From: Cervus elaphus | Taxonomy: Eukaryota > Chordata > Mammalia > Artiodactyla > Cervidae | DNA length: 64,000 nt | NCBI RefSeq assembly: GCF_910594005.1 | Contig: NC_057826.1 | Location: 21,175,501-21,239,500, forward strand | Direction of reading: 5' to 3' | Shown here: one piece after another, positions 1 through 11,400 of the stretch | How positions within the stretch are numbered: position 1 is the first letter of the stretch | Layout of the letters: each line of letters opens with the position of its first letter | Translations under genes and position numbers: made by a program | Notes under the pieces: model-generated | Seen by the model: the letters and a program-made list of their open reading frames with translations, nothing else | Told to the model about the DNA's origin: nothing | Database searches by the model: none

Positions 1-71
1 TATCACAGACACTACACGTGTTCTTATTCTGATCACACCTATTAGGTGAGATTTTTCAAAATAAATAGTAA

Positions 72-320
72 GGGGGCTTCCCTGGTGGTCCAGCACTTAA
101 GAATCTGCCTTGCAATGCAGGGGACACCAGTTCAACTCCTGGTCCAGGAAGATCTCACATGCCTCAAAGCAACTAAGCCTGTCTACCGCAACTGCTGAAT
201 CTACACTCGAGAACCCTTGCTCTGCAACAAGAGAAGCCACCGCACTCAGAAGCCCATCACCACAATTATAGAAAGCCTGCGTGCAGCAACAAAGACCCAG
301 AGCAACCAAAAATAAATTTT
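72..320 (+). repeat. CHR-type tRNA-derived SINE
   Basis: It begins with the ruminant phrase gggcttccctggtggtccag (tRNA-Glu-like A box). It continues through a B-box-like segment and the CHR body (..gaagccaccgc.., ..acaaagacccag..) and ends in an A/T-rich tail. Orientation is plus. It is a diverged, old copy. Confidence 0.85.
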
Positions 321-972
321 AACATTTTTTTTCATAAAAATATATCAATGATTTTATCACTGTTCATTGAAACGTGTCAGTCTAGGTACTTTGCCTAATT
401 TCCAGTTCTGACAACAACCCTGAAAGGTGGCTATTACTGTCTTATTTAAGAACAAAGATGACATTTACATAGCAGACATTATTAATCCTTGAGATAAGCA
501 ATTTGGTAGGATCTTATGTAAGGAAGGGAAAATTGAAGTAAAGAGGTTTGAGCAGGTTGACCTGACCACCCCATTTATCTCCATCTGAATGCACGCCTCT
601 CCAGAGGTTTAATTTGGAGTGGAAATACAATGCACAGAACCCACTCAGGATGAGACTGAGCCAGGTCTAAAGCCCGGCCTTATCTCTTACTAGTCATCTG
701 ACCAATCACTCCTTTTCTCTACTGAGGGCAGTTCATGGCATTTCCGTAAGTCTTGAAAAGGCTTTTATTCTAGACTACTTTTCAAGGATGTTTGTACAAC
801 AAACCTTGGAAGACAGAGATAGTGTTTCCCTCAACGTGAGAGGGAAGATTTGTTTTCTCCCAGGATAACAAACATAATGCCTCCCTCAGGGGCAAAGTTT
901 AAACAGGTTTGCCAGCAGCCCCCTTTAAAAGGGTATGGTCTACACGGCCGAGTGACCCTAAATTTGCAGCAT
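321..972. other. Non-genic stretch, nothing recognised
   Basis: Moderately AT-rich unique sequence. I see no ORF, RNA gene or recognisable repeat. Confidence 0.5.
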
Positions 973-1185
973 GTGTGCTAAGTCGCTTCAGTCATGTCTG
1001 ACTCTTTGTGACCCTACGGACTGTAGCCCTCCAGACTCCTCTGTCCATGGGATTCTCCAGGCAAGAATACTGGAGTGGGTTGCCATGCCCTCATCCAGGG
1101 GATCTTCCTGACCCAGGGATCAAACCTGCATCTCTTACATCTCCTTACCTGCCAAGCGGGTTCTTTACCACTAGCACCCACCTAG
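973..1185 (-). repeat. Bov-tA SINE, antisense
   Basis: The reverse complement of Bov-tA is readable: gtgctaagtcgcttcagtc, then the ggcaagaatactggagtggg core, then a degraded promoter end near 1185. It touches a 3' Bov-tA fragment of opposite orientation at 1187-1225. Confidence 0.85.
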
Positions 1186-1186
1186 G

Positions 1187-1225
1187 GTTGCAAAGAGTAG
1201 GACACGACTAAAGCGACTTAGCAGG
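1187..1225 (+). repeat. 3' fragment of a Bov-tA SINE
   Basis: The phrase ttgcaaagagtaggacacga and the following bases are the 3' end of a plus-strand Bov-tA. It abuts the antisense copy to form a small inverted pair. Confidence 0.6.
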
Positions 1226-1897
1226 CATACCCACTACTAAGCTTAGGGTCTCTCTCAGCTGTGACACAAACCCATGTACAATACCTATCTGAACCCACAT
1301 TTCCATTGCCCCATGAGACTTGCGGAGCAAGAGGGATCAACAAAAACACAAACTTCATGCCATCTGCTGTACCGCGAGTAACAAAGCCCTTTGTTTCTGA
1401 CCCAGAGTTTCATGTCTTCTGTGAACATCTATGCATAGTGGCAGGCTAACTTATTAGCAAGAAAGTAGGATAAAATCTCATGCCCTTCACAGTCTTTAAC
1501 ACTTTCACCCAAATGTCAAAAAAAGTCAATAACTTTCACTTTCTCACTTCCCACTGCACCTCAACCTCCTGTGGTTTGACATCAGCTCCCAGGACACTAC
1601 TGAAGCTATTTCTGCTGATGTCACCAAAGACTGTCTTACTGCCAGCTTCAGTGGGTATCTGATTCAAACAAAACCTTTCTGAACCTTTACCGCCTTAACA
1701 CGAGGGGCACACCCCGCTTCTGAAGTGTCCTACCATTAGATTCCATAAGACTGCACTTTTCTGCCTGTCCTTATTGGTCCCTTTCATGGACTCCTCTTCC
1801 CTTAGCAGCCCCATCCCTGCCCACCTCCCGATTGCTTCACCTGCCCTACCTGGATGATCTCACTCACACTGTTTGAGAAGCTCAAATATGTTTCAAT
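1226..1897. other. Non-genic stretch, nothing recognised
   Basis: Pyrimidine-rich unique sequence. The short ORFs (about 60 codons) look like chance and have no recognisable motif. Confidence 0.45.
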
Positions 1898-2345
1898 TCA
1901 GTCCAGTTCAGTCACTCAGTCATGTCCGACTCTTTATGAACCCACGGACTGCAGCATGCCAGGCTTTCCTGCCCATCACCACCTCTTGGAGCTTGCTCAA
2001 ACTCACGTTCATCAAGCCGGTGATGCCATCTAACCATCTCATCCTCTGTCGTCCCCTTCTCCTCCTTCCTGCAATCTTTTCCAGCATCAGGGTTTTTTCC
2101 AGTGAATCAGTTGTTTGAATCAGGTGGCCAAAGTACTGGAGCTTCACCTTGAGCATCAGTTCTTCCAAAGAATATTCAAGACTGATCTCCTTTAGGATTG
2201 ACTGGTTGGATCTCCTTGCAGTCCATGGGACTCTCAAGAGTCTTCTCCAACACCACAGTTCAAAAGCATCAATTTTTCAGTGCTCAGCTTTCTTTATGGT
2301 CCAACTCTTGCATCCATACACAACTACTGGAAAAACTGCGATAAA
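1898..2345 (-). repeat. BovB 3' end / Bov-A fragment, antisense
   Basis: It contains the antisense BovB 3' sequence: the cactcagtcatgtccgactc block, then the segment encoding the LMLKVKLQYFGHLIQ-like C-terminal peptide on the minus strand. Stops break the coding frame, so this is a dead retrotransposon fragment. Confidence 0.85.
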
Positions 2346-3380
2346 CTCTAGCTTCAGTCCAGACCTGTGACACAACTTACTAGCCACCTTACCACTCACC
2401 TTCCCAGCTGAATGGCTCCACCTCAAACTCAGGTGGTCCTAAAAGGAACACATGCTTCCTTGGCCCTTCACACCACCTAATCCTCCCTCTAGGACCCACG
2501 CTCTAGGTTTGTGGTACACCCAGACAGCTTGTCACTCCAGGAAGTCATCCCTGCCCCTCCACTGCTCCTCACACCCCAAAGCCAAGTTCCCTTTGAGTAT
2601 TGCTTCTCTTACTGTCTATTTCAGGAATCTGTACACCCCTACCTCCCACCAGGCCCAGGCCTCCTACTGTTGTTTCTCCTCAGGTCCAGTCCTTCCTGTC
2701 TTGGGTGATTGTAGTGTCCAGGTAACTTGGTTTTCTGCCTCCCTTTTGCCCCCCAAAGCCTTCACCCCATCCTTGCTAGAGCTATGTTCCCAAAGTATTA
2801 ATATAAACCAAACCATGTCATTTCCCTGCTCTAAGCCTTTCACTTGCTCCTCACTGCTTGTCCGAAACGTCAAGGTTATTAACGACAGAGTTCACTGTGC
2901 TCCCTAAATGTTATGTCCCCCCCACCCTCCAAACCTTGCCCTTAAGTACACCTTCCATCTGTCTGCTGTGGCCATTGTCGCACTAACTGGATAAGAGGTG
3001 GTGAAGAGGTGTCTCTAAATAGCACTCACTTACTGGCACTGACTGGTTTTAATCTGTATTGTCTGGAACCAGGAAGTGCTAAAATGTTGCACTAAACCCT
3101 AGACACATCTTCTGCCTGCCTCAAACCTATTTGAATGTCCTTGATTTTTCTTTAAAAAAATAGTCATGGTTCAGATCAGGAGCCATAGTTCTACCAAATT
3201 ATTTGCCATCATGATTGTTTGCTTCTCAGGCTGAGAAAAAATCTGAGCAAGTCCTTCATTCTGCCTAGCTAAGGTGCTGATAGAATAGGGTTTCTTGTAA
3301 AAATATTATATATATATTATATATGTATGTATAATGTATCATTAATATTCATTCCCCCCCCCCAACTTCTCTTTGCTAAG
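2346..3380. other. Upstream flank of CCDC177 with weak L2-like sequence
   Basis: A C/T-rich stretch follows the BovB fragment. Phrases around 2798-2895 (ccatgtcatttccctgctct and neighbours) resemble the 3' region of LINE L2, but the match is weak. An AT-rich run lies at 3303-3335 and a C run near 3354-3363. No gene is supported. Confidence 0.35.
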
Positions 3381-3405
3381 CAAGCAAATCAACACCCTTG
3401 AGCGT

Positions 3406-3420
3406 CCACCAGGAGGCGCC
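3406..3420 (+). promoter_or_regulatory. CTCF-like motif (plus orientation)
   Basis: CCACCAGGAGGCGCC matches the CTCF core consensus CCASYAGRKGGCRSY at 14 of 15 positions by eye. It sits at the upstream edge of the CCDC177 CpG island. Binding is inferred, not shown. Confidence 0.5.
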
Positions 3421-3423
3421 GGG

Positions 3424-3458
3424 GGACGTCAAAAGACCTGCGGTCCCTTTACGATTGG
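3424..3458 (+). promoter_or_regulatory. CRE-like and inverted CCAAT box cluster
   Basis: GGACGTCA at 3424-3431 differs by one base from the cAMP response element TGACGTCA. ATTGG at 3454-3458 is an inverted CCAAT box. Both lie in the position expected for the proximal promoter of CCDC177. Confidence 0.4.
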
Positions 3459-3483
3459 AGAGGCGGCGGTGGATGCAGCAGCG

Positions 3484-3552
3484 ATGGAACCCGGCTTGCT
3501 TCCTTTTTTAAGAATCAGCGTGAGGGAAGGGAGCAGAGCTGCGTTATTTTAG
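3484..3552 (+). other. Short upstream ORF, 22 codons
   Basis: An ATG opens at 3484 and closes at TAG 3550-3552. It counts as a uORF only if transcription starts upstream of 3484. No motif is recognised. Confidence 0.3.
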
Positions 3553-3612
3553 GGAGACCTTGTCGCACTCCCCCTCCTGAGGGTAGGGAGCGTCTGGGGT
3601 GTGCGCGGTCCC

Positions 3613-3711
3613 ATGGAGAGACGCTGGCGGCGGTGGCGGCGGCGGCGGCAGCTGGGGCTCCTATCGCGGCTGCGGCCGGCAGTAATCCGACCCCGCCGGC
3701 GAAAGGACTGA
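3613..3711 (+). other. Arg-rich upstream ORF, 32 codons
   Basis: The ATG at 3613 sits in a good initiation context (gtcccATGG) and the frame ends at TGA 3709-3711, inside exon 1. The predicted peptide is strongly basic because of the CGG repeat. It lies entirely upstream of and separate from the main ORF, so it could reduce translation of CCDC177. Confidence 0.4.
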
Positions 3712-3778
3712 AGAGGCGCAAGGAAAGCGGCGAGCTGCGAACAAAAGCCTCGGCGCGGGGCCGAGCCCGGGACGTGGG

Positions 3779-4671
3779 GTAAGCGAGCCGGCCCGGGCAC
3801 CAGGGAAGCGGACGGGCTCGCTGAGCTCCAGGAGCCCAACCTCGCTGGGATACGGTGGGGGCACTCGGAGGACGTCTGGGGACAGGTGTCCGAGCCTAGA
3901 CTGGGGTGGATGGCGCTTTTAGCACGGCTTTAAGAGAGAATCGGGTGCATCTGGGAAGACCCAGGCTCCTTCACCACCCCCGGTGAACACCCGGTGGTGG
4001 GGACGCGGGGAAGGCGGGCACAGCTCCTTGCAAGCCCTGCCCAAGAGGCAGGAGCAAGGATCGATCAGCCCTCCCGGGGAGGTCTTTTTCGGGCAGAGTC
4101 ACTTCTCTCCTCTCTGCCGTCACCTCTGAGCCCTACGCTTGGGTCTCCTTTGGCAAAAGGGAAATCAACTATAAACTTCTTCCCTGGGCAAATGGGGTCT
4201 TCACAGCAGTGCACTGTGAGGATGCACAGACCTCCTTTTTTGTTCCTGCAAAGCTGCCTCCCCGGTCGCCCGCCTAAGCGACAAATGAATACGCTAATCC
4301 TCTCGGGAATCCTCCAGAGCCTCTCGGGTCGGCTGCCGCCCGCACCTCGATCTTTACATTTTAACCTGCAACAGGGAAGAGATGCATCTAGCGGGCAAGA
4401 CGCCCGGGGCCGGGGGGGGGGGGGGGGGGGGGCTTGGCCACAGGCCTCCGCCCCGCACTCCGGCGCTGAGGGAGACAGAGGCTCTGTGCACCCTCCCGCC
4501 CGCTTGGGTTTTCAGGGCATCGGTATTATGGTTTACATTCCACCGGGCCTCTGAGCCTAATCCCAGAGCGGATTAAGTTGGGTGAGGGGATGAACAGGAA
4601 TGGGGGGGGGGGTTGGGGGGGTGGACTGCTTTTAAATGTATTCCTCGATGTCCCTCCCTTGTTATCCTCAG
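3779..4671 (+). other. CCDC177: CCDC177 intron 1 with long G runs
   Basis: The donor GT is at 3779 and the acceptor AG at 4670-4671, after a pyrimidine-rich tract. The intron has a 21-base G run at 4412-4432 and a second G-rich tract at about 4602-4622. Both are candidate quadruplex sites and are also places where sequencing is error-prone. Confidence 0.5.
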
Positions 4672-4698
4672 TGACTCCACAAAGGCACAGGCTCAGCC

Positions 4699-6801
4699 AT
4701 GGTGGATCCCGTGCCTGAAGAGGAGAAGCTGGGAGCCGAGCCCGGAGGCTCAGAAGGGGACGAAGCCGCCGCGTCCGTGCCCCCTAACTCCCAGGGCGCC
4801 CAGCAGCCCACGGCGTCTTCGGCCTCGGCCTCGGCCTCCGCCGTGGCGCCCCGCAAGGCTGAAGTCCCGTCCGCGGCCGAAGGCGGGCAGCGGGAGCAGT
4901 CCCCGCTGTTGCACCTCGACCTCTTCAACTTCGACTGTCCGGAGGCCGAGGGCAGCCGGTACGTGCTGACCAGCCCCCGCTCGCTAGAGGCCTGCGCCCG
5001 CTGCGCTGTTAAGCCTGTGGAGCTGCTGCCCCGGGCCCTGGCGGACCTGGTGCGCGAGGCCCCCGGCCGCTCGATGCGAGTGGCCACTGGCCTGTACGAG
5101 GCATACGAGGCGGAGCGGCGCGCCAAGCTGCAGCAGTGCCGGGCGGAGCGCGAGCGCATCGTGCGCGAGGAGAAGCGGCGCCTCTTCACGCCGTTGGGCC
5201 CGGCGGCCGCCGCGGCCTCGGCCCCCAGCGCGGGCAGCAGCAGCAGCTGCAGCAGCGCGAGCCTCCCGGCCTCGCCCGCCCCGCGCGCCGCTCGAAAGGC
5301 CTCCTCCAGCCCGTCCCCGGCCCGGCCCCAACCCCCTCCGGCGGGGTCGCGGGCAGGTAGGAAGAGCCACTCACTGGACTCGCTGTCCCGCCGGCGGGAG
5401 GGCGCCCTCAGCTCCGAGTCCGGCGCGTCGTCGTCGTCCTACAGCGGAGAGAGCCTGCGGGAACTGCACTGGCCGCCACGGGCCTCGGCCAGGAACAGCT
5501 GCGCGGCGGGGTCGGCGGCCTCGGCTCCTAACCCCCTGGGCCGCCCATCCGCCCTGGCCCTGGTTCCGCTCACCGGCCGCAGCTTCAGCCTCGGCGACCT
5601 GAGCCACTCGCCCCAGACAGCTCAGCACGTGGAGCGCATCGTGCGCCAAGTGCGCGCCGAGCGGGGTCTGCGCGGGGTGCCGGAGCGCGACCGGAAGATC
5701 GCGGCGCTGATGTTGGCGCGGCACCAGGAGGAACGCCTGCTGCTGGAGCAGCGCGCCGCGGCCCACGGCCAGTGGGAGCAGCAGCGCGTCCGCGCCGAGC
5801 AGCGGCGGGAGCGCGAGGAGCGCGAGAAGCAGCGCGCCCTGGAGCAGGGCCGCCGGGCCTGGGCGGCGCAGGTGGAGGAGCGGCGCGGCCGCCGAGGTCG
5901 CGAGGAACGCGAGGAGGCGCGGCGCCGGCAGCGGCAGTGCGAGCGCAGCGAGGAGCGGCGGCGGGAGCTGGCCGAGCGCCAGGGACTGCTGCGGCGGGAG
6001 CGAGTGGAGCGCGCGGCCCGGGAGGACCGGCAGCGCAAGCTGCAGCAGGAACAGAACCTGAAGCAGCGGGAGGAGGGCCTGCAGGAGGTGCGCGAGCGGG
6101 CCGAGCAGCTCCGCAGGGAGCGCGCTAAGCGCGCGGCCCAGGTCAAGCAGCAGCAGGAGGGCCAGTTGCAGCGGGAGAAGCAGGAGCTTAGCAGGGCGGA
6201 GCGGGCGCGCCACGAGGCGTTGCTGAAAGGTCGGGCCCGGCAGGAACGCCAGGAGCGCGAGGGCCTGCGGAGCTCCCTGGAGGCCAGCCTGGGACGCGCG
6301 CAGGAGAACTACGAGCAGTTGGTGGAGCAGCGCACCCGGGAGCTGCGCGAAAGGGCCCGGCGGGAGGAGCTGCAGGGCCGGCGGGCCAAGGAGGCTGCGG
6401 AGCGCAAGGAGCGGGAGCATCAGGCACACCTGGAGGCGCTGGCCCGGGCAGGCGAGCGGCGGCTGCAGCACGCGGCGCAGGCGGCCGAGGAGGCGGTGCA
6501 GCAGAAGGCGCGGCGCGTGGGCCAGAGCCGGATGGAGAAGGAGCGGGCCCAGCGCGCCAACAAGGAGAAGGTGGAGAGGGACGAAGACTGCCGCCGGCGG
6601 GAGCTGCTCCAAGCCATCGGTCGCAAGCTGGAGCGCAGCGAGCAGCTATCTCGGGAGCGGCGCAGCGCGCTGGAGAGCGCTCGCTCCACAGCCCGCGCCT
6701 CCTTCCACGTGCGCGAGAAGGTGCGCCAGGAGACCAACACGCGCTCCTTCGATCGCATGGTGCGCGAGGCCCAGCTGCACGCCAACCTGGACCGTAAATG
6801 A
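4699..6801 (+). CDS. CCDC177: CCDC177, coiled-coil domain-containing protein 177
   Basis: A single uninterrupted 700-codon ORF, close to the roughly 700 residues I recall for mammalian CCDC177. The start is ATG 4699 in a strong context (gccATGG), 27 bases after the inferred exon 2 acceptor. Residues 1-67 are low-complexity, with an Ala-Ser repeat at about 41-47. Residues 70-165 form the conserved N-terminal segment (LDLFNFDCPEAEGSRYVL). Residues 166-300 are Ser/Ala/Pro-rich and disordered. From about 305 to 690 the protein is an almost continuous Glu/Arg/Gln-rich helix predicted to form coiled coil. There is no signal peptide, membrane segment or catalytic motif. The molecular function is unknown; a cytoplasmic or cytoskeletal scaffold is only a guess. 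The ORF is CpG-dense throughout. It faces PLEKHD1 tail to tail across about 34 kb, the order I recall for human 14q24.1. Confidence 0.95.
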   Translation: MVDPVPEEEKLGAEPGGSEGDEAAASVPPNSQGAQQPTASSASASASAVAPRKAEVPSAAEGGQREQSPLLHLDLFNFDCPEAEGSRYVLTSPRSLEACARCAVKPVELLPRALADLVREAPGRSMRVATGLYEAYEAERRAKLQQCRAERERIVREEKRRLFTPLGPAAAAASAPSAGSSSSCSSASLPASPAPRAARKASSSPSPARPQPPPAGSRAGRKSHSLDSLSRRREGALSSESGASSSSYSGESLRELHWPPRASARNSCAAGSAASAPNPLGRPSALALVPLTGRSFSLGDLSHSPQTAQHVERIVRQVRAERGLRGVPERDRKIAALMLARHQEERLLLEQRAAAHGQWEQQRVRAEQRREREEREKQRALEQGRRAWAAQVEERRGRRGREEREEARRRQRQCERSEERRRELAERQGLLRRERVERAAREDRQRKLQQEQNLKQREEGLQEVRERAEQLRRERAKRAAQVKQQQEGQLQREKQELSRAERARHEALLKGRARQERQEREGLRSSLEASLGRAQENYEQLVEQRTRELRERARREELQGRRAKEAAERKEREHQAHLEALARAGERRLQHAAQAAEEAVQQKARRVGQSRMEKERAQRANKEKVERDEDCRRRELLQAIGRKLERSEQLSRERRSALESARSTARASFHVREKVRQETNTRSFDRMVREAQLHANLDRK

Positions 6802-8460
6802 CCGCCGCAGTGCGCAGGCTAGACTGCCACGCTCAGCCCCGTGGCGCCCCTTTTGGCCATTTTGTCCGGACCGTGGGAATCGCCAGTTGGGGCAGAGCAC
6901 CGTGGCTTCGCCAGGCTCCTAACCAGTGAGGCGATGAGAGGACTGATGTATGAGACCCGTCAGTCCGCCGCCTTTGTTTTTAAAAATCGGCTTTGTTTGG
7001 AAATGACAGAGCACAACCTTCCACCACATCCCACCTTCTTGGCTCCCACCCTGGCCCTTGCCACGGTTGCCAATGTGTCTGTTGAATTGGAAAGGAAAAG
7101 AGCTGGGAGAAGGGGGCTGGGTCGAGAGTGGGGGCGGGGGGGGGGGCAAGGAGACAGTGCAGAAGTGACTGCCCCCTCCTGCCGCAGTCACCCCAGGCAT
7201 CTTCACAAACTTGGTATCTGAGGTGTCTGCACAGATTGCAGCAGAGGAGGCATCTCCTTGGCTCCCCTCCATCTTTTAAAATGTGGCAAGTTGCACAACA
7301 CTTGGAGGCCTCACAGAAAAGCACAGCTCTTCCAAGGTATTACACCTCCCTCAAGTGACCGAAAAGCTATTGACTTTTGTATACTAGACTTTTAATCTGC
7401 CACTTGTGCAAACTGTGGTCTTAGTTCTGCTAGGTTTTCTGTTGTTTCCCCTAGATTCTCTAGTTAGACAATCATCTGCCAGTAATGATCAGTTTGGATT
7501 TTCGTCTTCCTTATGTTCCTAGTTGACACAGGTTTGGTGATGCTGTTTAGCTTTAGTGGAAGCCCCCAGCCCGGGGATGTGGATTCCTTAGGCAGCAGTG
7601 TTCCACCCCACTGAGCTTTCTTGCAGGGTATTTTCAGGGGAGGTAGTGTCTGATGGCCACCTCCCAGTGTGGGGCCCACTCCTTGCAGACAGCATCCATG
7701 CCTTAAGAAGCAGAGCTACCTATGTGCCTGCCCAGGCCGATTCTGCCTCAATCTCCAGCCCTGGATGCAGTCCCAAGAGTGGGCCCCAGAGAGTTTGGGG
7801 TGTCACGTTCCCTATGTGAAGGGATCATCTGAGGGCATTTACTTTACTGTGTGGGCAGAAGAGCTGGAATTTGCGTCTTTGCCGTGAGGGTCATGCTCAC
7901 TATGGTTTGACAGTGTATCTTCCTTTCCTCTCCTTCCCGGAATGAGGAAAAAGAGGACCCACCCCTACCCAACATTCCTGGTTCCCTCTCCCCTAGGACT
8001 GAAAGTATAGTCAGTCTCTCTGTGCCTCACCTCCCCATCGTCCAGATGGGGCCATCAGTACTCTTCTTTCTCCTGGTACCTCAAGGCCTCCCAGATCCAA
8101 AGCACCGCCTCAGTATTATTTGTTGGGCTTCTTTGTGCCTTTCTTGACCTGGAGTTGGGAGGCAGGAGGACTGCTGCTGGCCTAGTTTATTTCCAGGGGT
8201 ATGGATTCCTGGCCATGTGTCACGGACAGGTGGTCATTTAGCCTCTGGGGGAAAATACATGCAAGACACTTTCTGGTCCAAAAAGTCCCGTTCAGTTGTC
8301 TTCCGGCAACTTTCACCCTTCAAGTGCTTCTCTTCCAGGAAGCTGAAATCAGCCCCCAGGCATGTCCACCCAAGGACCCTACCTTCATCAAGGAAGGTGG
8401 GGAGTAAAATATTACTTTTTACATGAACAGGATCAAGAAATAAAAGTTACCAAAAAAGAA
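6802..8460 (+). other. CCDC177: CCDC177 3' UTR
   Basis: Repeat-free sequence follows the TGA at 6799-6801 and runs to the poly(A) signal at 8439. The resulting gene length of about 5 kb agrees with my recollection of the human locus. A G-rich tract lies at about 7130-7148. ORFs in this stretch are short and look accidental. Confidence 0.6.
8439..8444 (+). terminator. CCDC177: Poly(A) signal AATAAA of CCDC177
   Basis: AATAAA lies 1.64 kb after the stop codon, followed within 20 bases by an A-rich run. It is the first canonical signal I see downstream of the coding exon. Confidence 0.6.
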
Positions 8461-11400
8461 GAAGAATCAGGGTAGAGAAGTATTGTGTTAGACATAGTTC
8501 ATGTATATTCTGTTGGGCAGAATTGTCCTTAAAGTGTCTGGTGTCACACACATGCACACATTCTGTTAGCGACTCCCCACCCCGCCCCCGACCCCAGTGA
8601 AATGCCAACAGGTACAGGAGTATTGCGTAGAAGGAAGCAGTGCTTGGCTGTTACACATCAGATGCTGTGAAACCAGGAAAGGAGCTGTGCCAAGGCTTAT
8701 TTCTTGAATGGATGAAGTTTTCCTCAAATTTTCATGTCGGTAACCAGGTTGTCAGTGAGCTATAATAATCAGCATTGTCGGTGAGTCAAGGGTATTTAAC
8801 TAAAATGTTAATGTGATACTGGTTCTTAACTGGTGGTTCCTGATTTGACAGAGGAGACTCTGAGACTTTACTAGGAAGTTCCACCTAAAACCACTTCCTT
8901 CCAAGGTATATGCGTTCGTTTGAGAAGGATACAATCTGTTTGGATTTTTTTTCTTTTTTTTGGACAAGGCGCTGAAAGGTGATCTTACCTGGCTCTGTAG
9001 TCAGTTTGTTTTCTGACTTCCTGAGTGACTTTGGGTAGATCACCTCTGTGTGCCTTGGTTTCCCCACCTATAAAGTGGGGATCATGACTTCTGCCCTCCT
9101 CACACAAACACTGTGGGGATGAATCAGAATCAAAGTGGTGCTGTCAGTTCTAGGACTTTGGAACGGCAGGTACAGTCACTACAACCAAGGATTATGTGAC
9201 TGCACTATGCCTAGAGTGTAATGTGGCCATTGTGATCTGGTGCAGAAAGAAATGTTCTCGAAAAGCACATTGCGGATTATAATGCCACATATGATGTGAA
9301 GGTCCGGGTCTGAATGTCACCAAATTAGAGATTTGCGCTTAGAGAAAAGCACAGTGTAAAGGAAACAAGACTTTGGGATTCTTTAAATACATATAATACA
9401 TATAATAATAATTCAAGCAAAAACAGAGGCTAAACCTAGTAATAGTAAAGAATGGTTCTTCCAAGTTTCCAACCTCCTGATCACCCTCTAGAGAAGGGGG
9501 GCTTCTGTGTATTCTAGGCTAAGTAGTCATGTTACTCTTTGAGGAGGAACAATTTCCAGGATCCTTTTGTGTGTGTGTGTGCGTGCCCTTTATTTATAGT
9601 GTTTTCTTTGAATTGGTGGTAGGGAGGAGTAGTGTTTCTTACTCTGAAATGCAGCAAGAGAAAATCGGAGGAGTGGGGCATGGTGGGGATGATGGACAGA
9701 GAAAGTCTTACTTCTCCTGATGTGAACACTGTCATCAACTGCCCTGAATTTGTCTTCCATGCTGCAAGTTCCTACCATCCAGGAAAATACAGACTTGACA
9801 TGACCCCAGACCTTCCCACTTGCCCTCTTGGAATATCCCCTTGCTCAGAGCAGAAAGAGCATGAAATGGAATGAGGAAGAATGGGAAGGGTTGGAAAAAA
9901 CTTTAGTTTGGTTCGTTACCCAGGAAACAAGCAGGGCAAAACCATTTCAGATGGAATCATCAGTGGAGCTAGCCCATTGTCCTGCTCAAGCAATGACCAG
10001 TGCCTACACCACATCTGGACAGGAAGACAGAAGTTTCCTTTCAGAAGCACACAGACTGTGAGTCTTTAGTGGGAGCAGTAATTAGGATTTTCCAAAGGCA
10101 CAGTCTGTAGGGTAGTGAAGGCACATGAAACTGCCCTTTGTGCTCTCTGCACTCCGCAAAGGCCACTCTGCAAAGCCCACCACTTAACACCCCCCTTCCT
10201 TTAAAAAGTCCACTGAAACAGAGGAGTGATTGACTCTTCATAAGGGGCTGTATCTTACTTACCATTGAGTCCACCCGTGGTTTAGCACCTCTTATGTAAT
10301 AACCACATAAACAGTAGATGGAGAGAGGGATAGACAGCGGATGGGTGGTGGTCAGAGAATGGTAACCAGAGGACATTTGCACAGAATGGATTGAATGGAG
10401 GCCTCCCTTCATCTGTCAAATTAGTATCAAGCCCACTACCAGGTGGGCCAGGCATTGCTCTTAGTGCTGAGAAGACAAGGTCTCTCTGATATTGACCCTG
10501 GAGAACATGATATTGTGAGATGAGCAGACACCTTTATTTCCTTGTTGGGCTTAACTGCCTTCCCATCCTGGTATCCAACCACAGGCAGACCCGATAGTCC
10601 TTCAAGCACTAATTTCAAGCCTTTGGAGTTTCCTGGGGACTTGCCATCCTCCAGCCAACCATCATCGAGTCCTTGTTGTTCTCTTTCTCTTAGAGGAGCC
10701 CTGACTATTCAGGTCAAATTCATAAGGTCATGTACTTAATCAACTTTAGATTACAGTACAAATAGATTAATTACCTTCAAGGGCATTATTGGTGTTGCCT
10801 TTAACAGAGGCAGTGTAAATAATGATCGTCGATGTAGAGAACCAAGCCTCAGGCCCTGCAGAGTCCCAGATCACCAAAACAGGGTACCAGCTCCATAATT
10901 CCACTGTTCTTGCTGAGATAAGAAACTCAACATTTCAGAAGCATTTCCAGTTTTAAAGTCCCAACAAAAAGAGATTTTTGATTCATACTAAATTGCTAGG
11001 AACGTTCAGTGAACCAGAATATTCCACCTCTTAAAGCTTCTAGATGATTGAGATTACCCCCCGGGTTGCTATGGAGACTTGCCCATCTCCACCCTGCAGG
11101 TCCCTGGGAAACATTGGGCAGAGGAGCATAAGGAAATCTGGCATTTCTCGACACAGCCTGGGAAGGGGCTTTCAGAGATGCAGCAGACAGCTCCCGGTTC
11201 TAGAAATGTTATTTAGGCCTTAGATGTGACACATTGGCCGGGGTATCTTATGCGGCACTGCAGCGTCATGCCTGATCACGTGCTTTGGCTGCATGACTCT
11301 CCGCAAGAGCACTACGTCTGTTCACGTCCTTGCTCTGTTCCACGGAGCTCTGGTGCTCTCCACACGCACCTCCTCCCAGCCCTATGCACCCCCACGTGCC

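Larger units (their letters stand above)
3480..3778 (+). other. CCDC177: CCDC177 non-coding exon 1 (5' UTR), start approximate
   Basis: The 3' edge is a good splice donor, TGGG|gtaagc, with GT at 3779-3780. It pairs with the acceptor ending at 4671, just before the coding exon. I recall the human gene also having its whole coding region in the second of two exons. The exon carries a short GGC repeat (about 3625-3650) and two upstream ORFs. The 5' edge is a guess. Confidence 0.5.
3400..3900 (+). promoter_or_regulatory. CCDC177: CpG-rich promoter region of CCDC177
   Basis: Base composition changes abruptly near 3400 from AT-rich repeats to CpG-dense DNA, which continues through the coding exon. 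The region lies just upstream of, and includes, the inferred non-coding exon 1. It has no TATA box in a sensible position, as is usual for CpG-island promoters. The exact transcription start cannot be read from sequence; I place it roughly at 3440-3530 by inference. Confidence 0.65.

Noticed and set aside
5371..6612. 413-codon minus-strand ORF opposite CCDC177
   Set aside because: It is a mirror of the Glu/Arg/Gln-rich, GC-rich coding strand. The Leu/Ala/Pro-rich peptide has no domain and several other frames are open here too, as expected from this composition.
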